From Micromonospora noduli (GTDB lineage: Bacteria; Actinomycetota; Actinomycetes; Mycobacteriales; Micromonosporaceae): DNA of 64,000 nt. Position 1 is the stretch's first letter. The number at the start of each line of letters is the position of its first letter. The notes beneath the pieces were generated by a model. That model did no database searches. It saw only the letters and a list, made by a program, of their open reading frames with translations, and had not been told where the DNA came from. Of the stretch, positions 34,924 to 46,700 are shown in pieces. The DNA lies in assembly GCF_003264365.1 (NCBI RefSeq), contig NZ_PYAK01000036.1, forward strand, positions 1-64,000. Direction: 5' to 3'. The position numbers and the translations under genes were made by a program.

Positions 34924-36156
34924 GTGAACGAGCTGCCGGTGGGTCGCCGGGTCGCGCAGTGGCGGGTACGGCGGAACATGACGCAGCAGCAGTTCGCCGA
35001 CCGGCTCGGCAAGTCGAAAAGTTGGGTGGACAAGGTCGAGCGTGGGGTACGCCGGTTGGAGCGGGTGTCCAACCTCCGGGAGGTCGCCGAGACGCTCCGC
35101 ATCGACGTGGAGGTCCTGTTGGCGGCCCGGCCCGTGCGGCCAACTCCGGTCGCCGCCGGGGTGGACGGGGTGCGGACGGCGCTGGCCCGCTACCACCTGC
35201 CGGGCGCGGACCGACCGCCGCTGGTGGAGGAGTTGGGTGCTCGGCTGGGGCATGCCGAGCAGAGCTATCGGCACGCCCGGTACCCGGCCTTGCTGGCAGT
35301 GCTGCCCGGTGTGCTCGACGCCGTCCGCGAAGTGCACGCCGCTCGCCCCGGCGCGACGGACGCGCTGCTGGTGTCGGTGTACGCGCTCATCGCGCTGGTG
35401 CTGGTCAAGGTCGACCAGGGGGAGTTGGCCTGGCTGGCCGCCGACCGTGGAATGACCGTCGCCCTGGCGGCCCCCGACCCGCAGCTGGCCGGCGTCGCCA
35501 CCGTGTCACTGAGTCAGGCCCTGCGGTCTCGTGGTCGACGGCGCTCCGCCCTGGACGCTGCGCTCGTCGCCGCGGACCGCATCGGCACGCACGATGGCTC
35601 CCCGACCCGCGCGCTGCGTGGGACGCTGCTTCTTCAAGCCGCCCTCGCCGCCGCAGGCGGGGGAGACGAACGCCTCGCCCGCCAGTCACTCGATCAGGCC
35701 GCGACGATCGCCCGAGACATCGGCCCGAATGCTGCCGCTGGCCCTGGCCCTGGCCCTGGCCCTGGCCCTGGCCCTGGTGCTGAGGGCTGTGGCGGCGCGG
35801 GCTCGGGCGGTGTGGGCTTCGGTCGGGCGGCGGTTGAGGCGGCCCGGGTGGTTGCCGACGCGGCCCTCGGCGACGTCACCACGGCGACCGCCCGGCACGA
35901 GCGGCTGGTGGCTGGCGACGAGTGGCGGTGGCTGCCGCCCGAGCACCGGGCCGCGTACCTCCTCGATGTGGCTCGCGCGTATGCCCTGGCCGGCGACATG
36001 CACCGCGCGGGCCGGGCGGTGCTCGACGCGGAGCGCACCGCCCGCAGTGAGGTGCACGACCGGCCGGCGGTACGGAAGTTGGTCGCTGTCGTGTGGCGGT
36101 CCGCCGACGCACCGACCGGCCTGGCCCAGCTCGCCGCCACCCTCCGCGTCACCTGA
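34924..36156 (+). CDS. XRE family regulator with helical repeat domain
   Basis: GTG 34924 gives 410 residues. The N-terminal 60 residues form an XRE helix-turn-helix (MTQQQFADRLGKSKSWVDKV). The rest is Ala/Leu/Arg-rich and helical, resembling TPR-type sensor domains of actinomycete XRE regulators. It is interrupted by a Gly-Pro run encoded by six copies of GCCCTG (35741-35776) and a Gly-rich stretch, probably a flexible linker. It follows a small membrane-protein gene and lies opposite a mini-GntR gene; the three look like one regulatory module. The ligand is unknown. Confidence 0.85.
   Translation: MNELPVGRRVAQWRVRRNMTQQQFADRLGKSKSWVDKVERGVRRLERVSNLREVAETLRIDVEVLLAARPVRPTPVAAGVDGVRTALARYHLPGADRPPLVEELGARLGHAEQSYRHARYPALLAVLPGVLDAVREVHAARPGATDALLVSVYALIALVLVKVDQGELAWLAADRGMTVALAAPDPQLAGVATVSLSQALRSRGRRRSALDAALVAADRIGTHDGSPTRALRGTLLLQAALAAAGGGDERLARQSLDQAATIARDIGPNAAAGPGPGPGPGPGPGAEGCGGAGSGGVGFGRAAVEAARVVADAALGDVTTATARHERLVAGDEWRWLPPEHRAAYLLDVARAYALAGDMHRAGRAVLDAERTARSEVHDRPAVRKLVAVVWRSADAPTGLAQLAATLRVT
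35741..35776 (+). repeat. Hexanucleotide microsatellite (GCCCTG)6
   Basis: Six exact tandem copies of GCCCTG lie inside the XRE regulator gene and encode alternating Gly-Pro. Because the unit is six bases, copy-number change would lengthen or shorten the linker without shifting the frame. Confidence 0.9.
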
Positions 36157-36196
36157 CGCACGCCCGCGAACGGGCTGCGGCCAACCGCGTCGTTGA

Positions 36197-37450
36197 CTAT
36201 CTGCGTGGGTGGTACTGGTTGCGGCGGGGGACCTGTTCGGGGTCGAGCCAGGCCGGTGGGACGAACTCCGGGTGCCCGTCGCCGCCAAGCTGGACGATCC
36301 AGTCGCCGTGGTGCAGGTGTCGGTGGTGGTGGCCGCAGAGCAGCACGGCGTTGGCCAGGCAGGTGGTGCCGCCGTCGGCCCAGTGGCGGATGTGGTGGCC
36401 GTCGCACCATCGCGGTGGGCGGTCGCAGCCGGGGAACGCGCAGCCCCGGTCGCGCAGCACCAGGGCGCGGCGCAGTGGGCCGCTGATGAGGCGGCGTTGC
36501 CGGCCGACGTCGAGTGGTTGACCGGTGCCGCCGAGCACGGCCGGCAGGATGCTCGCGTCGCAGGCCAGGCGGCGCACGGCCTCGGGGGTGAGGTGCGGGC
36601 CGATGTCGAGAGCGCCGGTGCCCAACTGTCGGGTCAATCCGTCGTAGTCGGTGGTGACGACGACCTGGGCGAGGTCGCCGCCGTTCTCGGGTAGCTCACC
36701 GCTGCGAAGGGCGAGCCGACACACGTCGACCAGGGCGTCGTGGCGGCGTTGCCCCGGGGTGCGGGTGTCGTCGGGCCCGGTGGGCGTGGTGAGCGGATCG
36801 ATGGCGGCGCGCAAAGCGGCGGCGGCTTCGGTGTCGAGGATGCCGGCGAGGCGTAGCCGGCCGTCGGTCTGCTCGCTGATGGTGATGTGCCGGTCTCGGG
36901 CGGCCCGGGACTCCTGGGCCCGCAGTGCGGCCTCGGCGGCGGCATCGGCGACGTCCGGGGCGACGTGGTCGAGGATGCGGGTGCCGAGCTTGCGCAGCAG
37001 CGCGGCGTCGAACTGCGTCGCCCAGTCGACGAGGACGCCGACGGCCTTGTCGGCGGCCTCCGCGCCGGCGCTGGCGTGGACGGTCTCGACCGTCTCGGCG
37101 ATGACCCGGACCTGCTCCACGTCGACCACCCCGCCAGCCAACGCTTCCCGCACCCCGGGCGGAGCGGCGTCGAGCGTCGCGGCCAGCTCGACCAGCCGTC
37201 GGGCGACACCGACCCCGAGCCGCAACCGGTCCCGCAGCCACACCGCCGTCGAGGACGCGCCCTGCGCCGTCGCCGTACCTCGACCGTCCAGCTCGCGCAC
37301 GAGGCTCAGCTTGACTGCGGCCAGCCGTTGCTCGAGGCGGTGCGCGGCGTCCAGCGCCGCCACGAGATCGGGCTCGCTGGCCCAGGCGGCCGTGTCGAAG
37401 CAGGCCGCCACCGCGGCATCGGCCTGCTCCAACGCATCGATCACAGGCAA
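36197..37450 (-). CDS. DUF222 / HNH endonuclease domain protein (13E12 type)
   Basis: The 417-residue protein has the helical DUF222 region (about 30-270) and a C-terminal HNH domain (about 325-400) with the paired cysteines of CAFPGCDRPPRWC, then DGHHIRHWADGG and the second half LCGHHHRHLHHGDW. The family is multi-copy in actinobacterial genomes (13E12-like repeats of mycobacteria) and is thought to have DNA nicking or cleaving activity, but its role is not established. All HNH residues look intact. It is convergent with the XRE gene and divergent from the inositol-phosphate-synthase-like gene. It has no recognisable terminal repeats. Confidence 0.92.
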   Translation of the reverse strand: MPVIDALEQADAAVAACFDTAAWASEPDLVAALDAAHRLEQRLAAVKLSLVRELDGRGTATAQGASSTAVWLRDRLRLGVGVARRLVELAATLDAAPPGVREALAGGVVDVEQVRVIAETVETVHASAGAEAADKAVGVLVDWATQFDAALLRKLGTRILDHVAPDVADAAAEAALRAQESRAARDRHITISEQTDGRLRLAGILDTEAAAALRAAIDPLTTPTGPDDTRTPGQRRHDALVDVCRLALRSGELPENGGDLAQVVVTTDYDGLTRQLGTGALDIGPHLTPEAVRRLACDASILPAVLGGTGQPLDVGRQRRLISGPLRRALVLRDRGCAFPGCDRPPRWCDGHHIRHWADGGTTCLANAVLLCGHHHRHLHHGDWIVQLGGDGHPEFVPPAWLDPEQVPRRNQYHPRR

Positions 37451-37549
37451 AGATTAGAACACCTGTACGACAATTGCGGGGTCGTTGTGGTCCCGTCGGA
37501 GCGGATCACCAGGCCGTCGAAACACGCGGAGGTGACGTAGCCTCCGGCC

Positions 37550-38494
37550 ATGATCGAACGGGTGAAGGTCGCGGTTGTCGGTGTCGGTAACAACACGTCG
37601 GCGCTGGTGCAGGGGCTAGCTCTCTACCGCCAGAGCGGCAGCCTGGTCGGGATTCGTAGGCCGACTATCGACGGGCTCGGGGTGGGCGACATCGACGTCG
37701 TGGCGGCCTTCGCCACCTCCGAGGAGAAGGTCGGTCGGGACCTGACCGAGGCGATCTTCCTGGCGCCCAACAACTTCCCTCGGCTGGACTGCGATCTGCC
37801 CAGGGCCGGCGTGCCGGTCACGAAGGGCCTCGTCGACGCGAGCGAGGTGCGACGGGTGGCGGCGGCGCTGGCAGGGGCGGAGGTGCTGCTCTACTCCGCG
37901 CCGAGCGGTCGGCCGGAGACCGCCCAGGCGTACGCCGAGGCGGCCCACACCGCGGGTGTCGCCTTCATCAACACGACCTCCGACCCGGTCGCCCGCCATC
38001 CACGCTGGATCGACAGGTTCGAGGCAGCCGGACTGCCGTTGCTCGGCGACGACCTGGCCAGCCAGTTCGGCACCTCGGTGCTGCACAACGCGCTGCTGCG
38101 GCTCCTGCAGGAGCGGGGCCTCACGCTGGTCAGCTCCTACCAGGTCAATCTGGGCGGCACCGAGGACTTCCGCAACCTCGTCGAGAACCCCAACACCAAG
38201 AAGCAGTCCAAGCTCAACGCTCTGTCGGACGCCGACAGCGTCGAGGTGGCACCGCTCGGGTACCTGCCGCATCTCGCGTCGCAGAAGGTGGCTCACCTCA
38301 ACCTTGAGGCGCAGGGTTGGGGTGAGACAGCGGTGAGCCTCGACGTGAAGCTGAAGGTGCACGATCCGAGCGGTGCCGCCGGCGTCAACATCGACCTCAT
38401 CCGCATCGCCGCCAGCGCGCTACGGAACGGGCGTGGTGGTCATGCTGCCGAGGCGACGTCGTTGTTCAAGTCTCCGCCGGGGACAGCTATCTGA
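37550..38494 (+). CDS. Short inositol-3-phosphate synthase family protein
   Basis: The 314-residue protein has the NAD-binding opening VAVVGVGNNTSALVQGL and the family segments GDDLASQFGTS, NLGGTEDFRNL, NTKKQSKLNAL and KVHDPSGAAGVNIDLIRIA, so it belongs to the myo-inositol-1-phosphate synthase group. It is some 45 residues shorter than usual actinobacterial Ino1, mainly in the loops after the NAD domain and at the C-terminus, and several family residues differ (for example SQFG for SQVG). The catalytic Lys-rich region is retained, so activity is plausible. It stands alone, convergent with glgM, and may be a specialised paralogue rather than the housekeeping enzyme. Confidence 0.8.
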   Translation: MIERVKVAVVGVGNNTSALVQGLALYRQSGSLVGIRRPTIDGLGVGDIDVVAAFATSEEKVGRDLTEAIFLAPNNFPRLDCDLPRAGVPVTKGLVDASEVRRVAAALAGAEVLLYSAPSGRPETAQAYAEAAHTAGVAFINTTSDPVARHPRWIDRFEAAGLPLLGDDLASQFGTSVLHNALLRLLQERGLTLVSSYQVNLGGTEDFRNLVENPNTKKQSKLNALSDADSVEVAPLGYLPHLASQKVAHLNLEAQGWGETAVSLDVKLKVHDPSGAAGVNIDLIRIAASALRNGRGGHAAEATSLFKSPPGTAI

Positions 38495-38506
38495 AGTCCG
38501 TCTGCC

Positions 38507-39724
38507 TCAGGCCGCGCCGACGGAGCGGTAGACCTCCACTGTCTGTCGGGCGATGGCGTCCCAGGAGAAGTGCTGCACCGCGCGCCGTCGACCGGCCAGG
38601 CCGAACCGCTCGGTGCGCGCCGGGTCGGCCAGCAGCGTGTTGATCGCGGCCGCCAGGTCGGCCACGAAGCGGTCCGGGTCCAGTGGAGTGCCGGAGCCGT
38701 CGGTGGCCTGCTCGATCGGCACCAGCAGGCCGGTCTCGTCGTCGGCCACGACCTCGGGGATGCCGCCGGTCGCGGTCGCCACCACGGCCGTCTCGCAGGC
38801 CATCGCCTCCAGGTTGACGATGCCCATCGGTTCGTAGACCGACGGGCAGACGAAGACGGTGGCGTGCGTGAGCACCTGGATCACCTCGGGCTTGGGCAGC
38901 ATCTCGGCCACCCAGACCACGCCGGAACGGTTGGCCCGCAGCTCGGCGACCAGCTCCTCCACCTCGGCGGCGATCTCGGCGGTGTCCGGCGCGCCGGCGA
39001 GCAGGACGAGCTGGGTGTCCGCCGGCAACTCCCGGGCGGCCCGCAGCAGGTACGGCAGCCCCTTCTGCCGGGTGATCCTGCCCACGTAGACCACGCTGGG
39101 GCGGGACGGGTCGACGCCGAGCCGGTCAAGCACGTCGGTGCCCTGATCCGGGGCGTACTGGATGGTGTCGATGCCGTTGTAGACCACCCGGACCCGGTCG
39201 GGGTCGATCTGCGGGTACGCGGTGAGCACGTCGTTGCGCATTCCGCCGCTGACCGCGATCACCGCGTCGGCGGCCTCCATCGCGGTGCGCTCGATCCAGG
39301 AGGAGAGCACGTAACCGCCGCCCAGCTGCTCGGCCTTCCACGGCCGCAGCGGCTCCAGGCTGTGCGCGGTCACCACGTGCGGCACACCGTGCAGCAGCTT
39401 CGCGGTGTGGCCGGCCAGGTTCGCGTACCAGGTGTGGCTGTGCACCACGTCGGTGCCGGCCGCGCCGGCGGCCATCTCCAGGTCCACGCCCATCGTGCGC
39501 AGTGCGGCGTTCGCGCCGGTCAGGCCCGGCGGTTCGGCGTACGCGGTGACGCCCGGCTCGGTGCGCGGCAGACCGAAGCAGTGCACCCGTACGTCGGCGA
39601 GGCGGCGCAACTCCCGAGCCAGGTACTCGACGTGCACACCCGCGCCGCCGTAGACCTCCGGTGGGTACTCGCGGGTGAGCAGATCGACGCGCAGGGATCC
39701 GGTGGCCGGGGAGGAGTCGGTCAT
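38507..39724 (-). CDS. glgM: Glycogen synthase / alpha-maltose-1-phosphate synthase (GT4)
   Basis: The 405-residue GT4 enzyme has the N-terminal GGAGVHVEYLARELRRL and the donor-site segment YEPMGIVNLEAMACETAVVAT with the EX7E glutamates. It is of the Rv1212c type, formerly called GlgA, which in mycobacteria uses ADP-glucose and glucose 1-phosphate to make maltose 1-phosphate for GlgE. The divergent neighbour is glgC, which makes ADP-glucose, exactly as in mycobacteria; about 70 bases between them hold both promoters. The classical glycogen-extending role cannot be excluded from sequence. Confidence 0.92.
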   Translation of the reverse strand: MTDSSPATGSLRVDLLTREYPPEVYGGAGVHVEYLARELRRLADVRVHCFGLPRTEPGVTAYAEPPGLTGANAALRTMGVDLEMAAGAAGTDVVHSHTWYANLAGHTAKLLHGVPHVVTAHSLEPLRPWKAEQLGGGYVLSSWIERTAMEAADAVIAVSGGMRNDVLTAYPQIDPDRVRVVYNGIDTIQYAPDQGTDVLDRLGVDPSRPSVVYVGRITRQKGLPYLLRAARELPADTQLVLLAGAPDTAEIAAEVEELVAELRANRSGVVWVAEMLPKPEVIQVLTHATVFVCPSVYEPMGIVNLEAMACETAVVATATGGIPEVVADDETGLLVPIEQATDGSGTPLDPDRFVADLAAAINTLLADPARTERFGLAGRRRAVQHFSWDAIARQTVEVYRSVGAA

Positions 39725-39794
39725 GTGCGCACCCTAGTGCAGAAGACTCCCCGTACGAGTGGTGAAGTGGGACGCGGGTGGATAGCGTCGGGGC

Positions 39795-41027
39795 ATGGCT
39801 GCCAAGGTGCTCGCGATCGTCCTGGCGGGTGGGGAGGGCAAGCGCCTGATGCCACTCACCACGGATCGGGCCAAGCCGGCCGTCCCGTTCGGCGGGATGT
39901 ACCGCATGGTCGACTTCGTCCTCTCCAACCTGGCCAACGCCGGCTATCTCAAGATCGTCGTGCTGACCCAGTACAAGTCCCACTCCCTCGACCGACACAT
40001 CACCAAGACCTGGCGCATGTCCACGCTGCTCGGCAACTACGTCACCCCCGTGCCGGCGCAGCAGCGTCGTGGCCCGTGGTGGTTCGCCGGCTCGGCCGAC
40101 GCCATCTACCAGAGCTTCAACCTGATCAACGACGAGCAGCCCGACTACGTGATCGTCTTCGGCGCCGACCACATCTACCGGATGGACCCGCGGCAGATGG
40201 TGGAGGACCACATCGCCTCCGGCGCGGCGGTGACAGTGGCCGGCATCCGCCAGCCGCTGTCGATGGCCGACCAGTTCGGCGTCATCGAGGTCGGCGAGGA
40301 CGGCAAGCGGATCCGGGCGTTCCGCGAGAAGCCCACCGACGCGGTCGGTCTGCCCGACGCGCCGGATGAGATCTACGCCTCGATGGGCAACTACGTCTTC
40401 ACCACCCGGGCGCTCTGCGAGGCGGTCGAGCGCGACGCCGAAGACAAGTCCAGCAAGCACGACATGGGCGGCAGCATCATCCCGATGCTCGTCGAACGCG
40501 GCGAGGCCAACGTCTACGACTTCCGCGACAACGAGGTGCCGGGCAGCACCGACCGTGATCGCGGCTACTGGCGGGACGTGGGAACGCTCGACTCGTTCTA
40601 CGACGCGCACATGGATCTGATCAACGTGCACCCCGTCTTCAACATGTACAACTTTGACTGGCCGATCTACACCGAGCAGCCGCCGTGGCCGCCGGCGAAG
40701 TTCGTGCACCAGTGGGGTGAGCGGGTGGGCCGGGCGGTCGGCTCGATGGTCTCCCCGGGTGTGGTGATCTCCGGCTCGCTGGTGGAGAACTCGATCGTCT
40801 CGCCGAAGGTGCGGGTGCACTCCTGGGCGCACGTCGAGGGTTCGGTGCTGATGGAGGGTGTGGAGATCGGCCGGCACGCGGTGGTCCGGCGGGCCATCCT
40901 GGACAAGAACGTGTTCGTCCCGGAGGGCGTCGAGATCGGCGTCGACCTGGAGAAGGACCGGCAGCGCTACACCGTTTCCGACAACGGCATCGTGGTGATC
41001 GGCAAGGGCCAGAAGGTCGTGCCGTGA
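39795..41027 (+). CDS. glgC: Glucose-1-phosphate adenylyltransferase
   Basis: The 410-residue protein has an N-terminal nucleotidyltransferase domain (GGEGKRLMPLTTDRAKPAV, then GADHIYRMD) and a C-terminal left-handed beta-helix (from about 300). It makes ADP-glucose from ATP and glucose 1-phosphate, the committed step of bacterial glycogen synthesis. It is divergent from glgM and 31 bases upstream of pgm, which interconverts glucose 6- and 1-phosphate, so glgC-pgm is a likely operon feeding GlgM and GlgE. Length and start are normal. Confidence 0.96.
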   Translation: MAAKVLAIVLAGGEGKRLMPLTTDRAKPAVPFGGMYRMVDFVLSNLANAGYLKIVVLTQYKSHSLDRHITKTWRMSTLLGNYVTPVPAQQRRGPWWFAGSADAIYQSFNLINDEQPDYVIVFGADHIYRMDPRQMVEDHIASGAAVTVAGIRQPLSMADQFGVIEVGEDGKRIRAFREKPTDAVGLPDAPDEIYASMGNYVFTTRALCEAVERDAEDKSSKHDMGGSIIPMLVERGEANVYDFRDNEVPGSTDRDRGYWRDVGTLDSFYDAHMDLINVHPVFNMYNFDWPIYTEQPPWPPAKFVHQWGERVGRAVGSMVSPGVVISGSLVENSIVSPKVRVHSWAHVEGSVLMEGVEIGRHAVVRRAILDKNVFVPEGVEIGVDLEKDRQRYTVSDNGIVVIGKGQKVVP

Positions 41028-41058
41028 CCGACAGGCACTCCCCGAGGAGGATCCCGCA

Positions 41059-42699
<1,641 letters not shown>

Positions 42700-42705
42700 C
42701 CCCGG

Positions 42706-42749
42706 CGCCCACCCGCCCATCCGCCCGCCTTGATGGGGACGGGTGGGCG
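42706..42749. terminator. Hairpin between pgm and nadK
   Basis: CGCCCACCCG (42706-42715) pairs exactly with CGGGTGGGCG (42740-42749), with further partial pairing inside. It fills the 53-base gap between two convergent genes and probably works in both directions. Confidence 0.65.
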
Positions 42750-42752
42750 GGG

Positions 42753-43670
42753 TCAGCAGGGCGGAGGTATTTCCCGTTGGGTGCGGCGCAGTTCCTCAGG
42801 GAGCAGCTCGCGGAGCTGCTCGGGCAGGAACGGCAGGTCGAGCAGCGTCATCTTCAACTGGTTGCGTTCCTGGTAGCGCAGCGGGTCGAAGCGCACCACC
42901 AGGCCGGCGTTGCGGCGGTAGCTGATTTCCACCGCTCCCTCGGTGGCCGGGTCGCGGAACACCAACCCGTCCATCTCCACCACCACCGGGGACGAGTCGG
43001 GCTCCAGTTCCAGCCGGATCTTCTCGCTCGGTGAGAGCACCACCGACCGGGAGATGCCGGCCATCGGTGCCGACGGCGTGATCACCATCGAGTCCGCCGC
43101 CGGGGAGATCAGCGGGCCGCCGGCGGCGTAGCTGTACGCCGTGGAGCCGATCGGGGTGCTGACCACCACGGCGTCGCAGCGGTAGTAGCCGTACTGCTGG
43201 CCGTCGATGGCGAGTGTGACGTTGACGAAGCCGGAGCCGGGCTGGCGCACCAACGCGATGTCGTTGAACGCCACCACGTCGTCGCCACACACGTCGCAGG
43301 CGAGGCAGGCGTGCGACTCGATGGTGAACTCCTTCGACAGCAACCGGCTCAGCGCCTCAGGAAGCTCCGGCGGCTCGATCTCGACGAGAAAACCCACACG
43401 ACCCAGGTGTACGCCGAGCACCGGCTTCGGGTCGAGGACGGCGGATCGCAGCGCACCCAACATGGTGCCGTCGCCGCCGACGCTGATCAAGGCGTCGGCG
43501 CGGGCCGCCACCTCGTCCTCCGGCACCGGCACGATGCAGGACGAGACGCGGTGCTGGTCCTCCTCGCGAACCATCAGCGTCTTGTGGTGACGCTTCGCCC
43601 ACCGTTCGATGATCCCGACCACCTCGGTGACATCCCGGGTGGGGTGCAGCACAAGTCCCAGCCCCGACAC
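42753..43670 (-). CDS. nadK: NAD kinase
   Basis: The 305-residue cytoplasmic enzyme shows the defining GGDGTMLGA motif, the conserved NDIAL and the segment STPIGSTAYSYAAGGP, followed by the usual C-terminal beta sandwich. It phosphorylates NAD to NADP using ATP or polyphosphate. Length is normal for actinobacteria. In many actinomycetes nadK sits near recN and a TlyA-like gene; here neither neighbour is present, and pgm is convergent on the left. Confidence 0.95.
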   Translation of the reverse strand: MSGLGLVLHPTRDVTEVVGIIERWAKRHHKTLMVREEDQHRVSSCIVPVPEDEVAARADALISVGGDGTMLGALRSAVLDPKPVLGVHLGRVGFLVEIEPPELPEALSRLLSKEFTIESHACLACDVCGDDVVAFNDIALVRQPGSGFVNVTLAIDGQQYGYYRCDAVVVSTPIGSTAYSYAAGGPLISPAADSMVITPSAPMAGISRSVVLSPSEKIRLELEPDSSPVVVEMDGLVFRDPATEGAVEISYRRNAGLVVRFDPLRYQERNQLKMTLLDLPFLPEQLRELLPEELRRTQREIPPPC

Positions 43671-43717
43671 CCGTACAGCTCACCACATCGGCGGCGACCG
43701 TACCCGGCGTACACCAA

Positions 43718-43753
43718 AGGTGCGCCGACGGTCCGCGGACCGTCGGCGCACCT
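43718..43753 (-). terminator. 36-bp perfect palindrome after the carboxypeptidase gene
   Basis: The 18-base arms starting AGGTGCGCCGACGG are exact complements with no spacer, giving a very stable hairpin (43718-43753). It begins eight bases after the stop of the carboxypeptidase gene on the minus strand. Confidence 0.75.
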
Positions 43754-43761
43754 CGCCACCA

Positions 43762-46700
43762 TCAGGGGCGGGACTGCCCGGCGAGGTGGGTCAGCGAGCG
43801 GGCGACCAGGTCGTCGCGGGCCGCCGGAGGCAGACCCTCCAACCCGAAGCCCAGGTACACCGTGTCCCCGGTGACCACCACCGAGCCCTCCTCGAACGCC
43901 TGCTGGCTGCGCGACCAGTCGTTGGCGTTGCCAGCGGAGCCGGGCGGTGGGCCGGCCACCGTCCAGCCACCCAGGTCGGCCGACTCGAACGAGGTCTCCG
44001 CCACTGTCGACCCGTCGACCAGCACCCGGGCGTCGTCCAGGAAGACGCCGAGACCCTGGGTGCCCCAGTCCGAGGCGTACGTGATCGACACCTCGACCTG
44101 CTTACCTGCGTAGCCCGACAGGTCGACCACGAACTCCTTCCAGCCTCCCGACGACCCGCTCGCCGCGTTCCAACTGCCGGTGCTCCCGGTGGGAGAGCAG
44201 TCCGCGCCCTGGTAGTGCGCGAGGAACGGGTGCAACTGCTCCACCCAACCCTCGGTGCAGCTGTCCCCGGTGACCGTGCTGGTTTTGCCGTTGGCGTCCG
44301 GCAGGGTCGTCCAGTCGTCGCTACCCACCTCGTGCGCCTCGACGAACATGAAATCCCAGTCCTGCTCGATCTCGTAGGAGGTGAAGAAGCGCAACTCTCC
44401 GCTGCTCGCCCCGGTGAGATCCACAGTGCGTGTGAGCCGCTTGTACGACTCGTCGGTCTGCCCGCTGTACAGGTACCACTCACCCGTACGCGGATCGAAC
44501 GGCGCGCCGCCCGGCCGGGTCCAGCCCACCGGCGCGGAACTGGCGAACTGCGGGAACTCGTCCTGCGGCAGGAAGCTCGACGTGGTCAGGAACGACGCGG
44601 TGTGCGCCTGGTTCTCCGCCGAGCCGGAGGCGTTCAGCTGCCCCTCGAAGCCGGTGAACGCCGCGTCGGTCCCGACGACCGGGAACGGCTCCCCGTCCGG
44701 GTTGGTTCCGCCGTCGCTGACGTAGGTGTGCGCGCCCAGCCAGTACTGCTGGAAGTCGTTCAACAGCGGCAGACAGCTGGCGGCCTCGGCGTCGGTGCAC
44801 TCCGGCGGCGCGTCCGGGTGATAGACGTACGACCCGTTGGCGCCCTGCGCGAACAACGCGTACTGGCCGCTGACCAGTAGTTTGCCGCCCTCGTTCAGAT
44901 AGTCCCGAACGGCCAGCTCGGTTTCCAGTGCCGCCCTGGCCGTCGTGCCGGCCACCTGACCGGGGGAGCGCAGGATCACGTCGTCGCCGGTCTCCCAGAC
45001 CACCGCCTCGTAGTGCGACAGCACGCCGAGCGGGTGCGGCGCCCTGCGGCCCATCGCGTCGAAGTCGTACACGTCACTGCTGCGCCCGGCGGCGCCCAGC
45101 GACGCTGCGACCTCGTCGGCGTACTTCGCTGTGGTGCCGGTCTGCGCCGGGCTGAGGCCGGTGACGTCCTCCATCGCGAGGACCAGCACGTCGCCCCCGA
45201 CGTCGTTGTGCACCCGATAGGTGAAGTGTTCGCTGGCCACCACCCCGGCGCGCGGTTTGTTCCCGGTGAACCAGACCTCCACCCGGTCGCCCGGCTTCGC
45301 GCCGCTGACCGTGCCCCGTAGCTCGGCGTAGTAGTCGTCGTGTGTGTCGCCGTACCGCTCGCCACCGCGCCACTCGCGGACCGCGACCGTCTTCGGCCGC
45401 CCACCGTTGATCGTGTAGTGCATCCGCACGTTTCTCAGCGCCCGACGGGTGATCGAGGCGACCTGCTGGGTGCGCCCGTACGAGGTGTCGAAGGCGTCGA
45501 CCACGAAGTCCGGAGTGCTCCGACCGACCACCGAAACCGGGTCGTCCGGGTCCGCCGCCGACCGGGCCACTGCCAACGCGAACGGTAGATTCTTGCTCAC
45601 CTCGCCGGCGATCAGCGTCTCGTCGTCAGGGAAGATGAAGCCGCTGACGCAGTCCTCGGGGCGCCACTGGTCGTCCGGGTCGACGGCCGAGGCGGCCTCG
45701 CAGGTGGACATCTCCGGGGTGAAGCCCAGCGTGCCGTACCTGACAGTGGCGTGACTGTCGGTGTCACCGTTTGTGGTGTACAGCTCCGCCGAGATGTCCG
45801 GGTCGTAGCCGGGCACCGCGGGATGCTCGTCGTCCCCGACCATCGCCTTGTAGATCTCGTCGTCGGGGCTGGGTGTGCTCACCTGCCAGCCGATGCCGTA
45901 GAGCAGCAGTTCGGCCGCCGAGTGGTAGTTGACGAAGAACTCGAACCCGACCCGCTTGAAGAGCCGGTCCAGGGCCTTGGTCTCCGGCTCGGAGTTGGGG
46001 CCCGGGCCCCGGTAGGTCTCGCTGTTCGGCTCCGGAGAGGAGCCCTCGTTGTCGTACCCCCACTTGTAGCTGAAGTTGCGGTTGAGGTCGACGCCGTCGC
46101 CGGAGCCGAGCTGCCCGTCACCGTTGTTGTCCCGCAGGTTCTTGCGCCACAAACGGTTACCGGGGGTGAACGTGAAGTCGTATCCGTCCGGGTTGGCGAC
46201 CGGCAGGAACCACAGTTCGGTCGTGTCCAGCAGTCGGGTGATCTCCCGGTCGGTGCCGTAGCTGTCCAGCACGTGATGCATCAGCCGGCGGGTCATCTCC
46301 GGCGTGATCCACTCGCGGGCGTGCTGCGCGCCGGCGTAGAGCACCGCCGGTCGCTGGCCGTCCGCGACGGTCCGCGCGTTCTTGGTGACCTTCACGGCGA
46401 CGATCGGCTGCCCCTGCTGGCTGCGACCGATCGTCTCCACCTTGGTCAGCTTGGGATACCGGGCCGCGGTGGCGTTCAGCTCGTCTCGCAGGCCGCCCGG
46501 CTCACCGTACTGACGGAAACTCGTCCAGCCGGCCGCGGCCTGCTCCCGTAGCGCCTGCGACGCGTCCTTGCCTCGCACCTTCTTCACCGACAGCGGTACG
46601 CCCTTGTCGGTCAACCGCTTCGCCTGCCGTCGGCTGAGGACCGTCTCGACCGTCGTGCGGCCGGACGCGTCCGCCTTCGCGTCGTGGCCGAGGTCGACCC

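Noticed and set aside
36197..37450. DUF222-HNH gene as a mobile intron or insertion element
   Set aside because: No terminal repeats, target duplication or intron structure could be seen around it.
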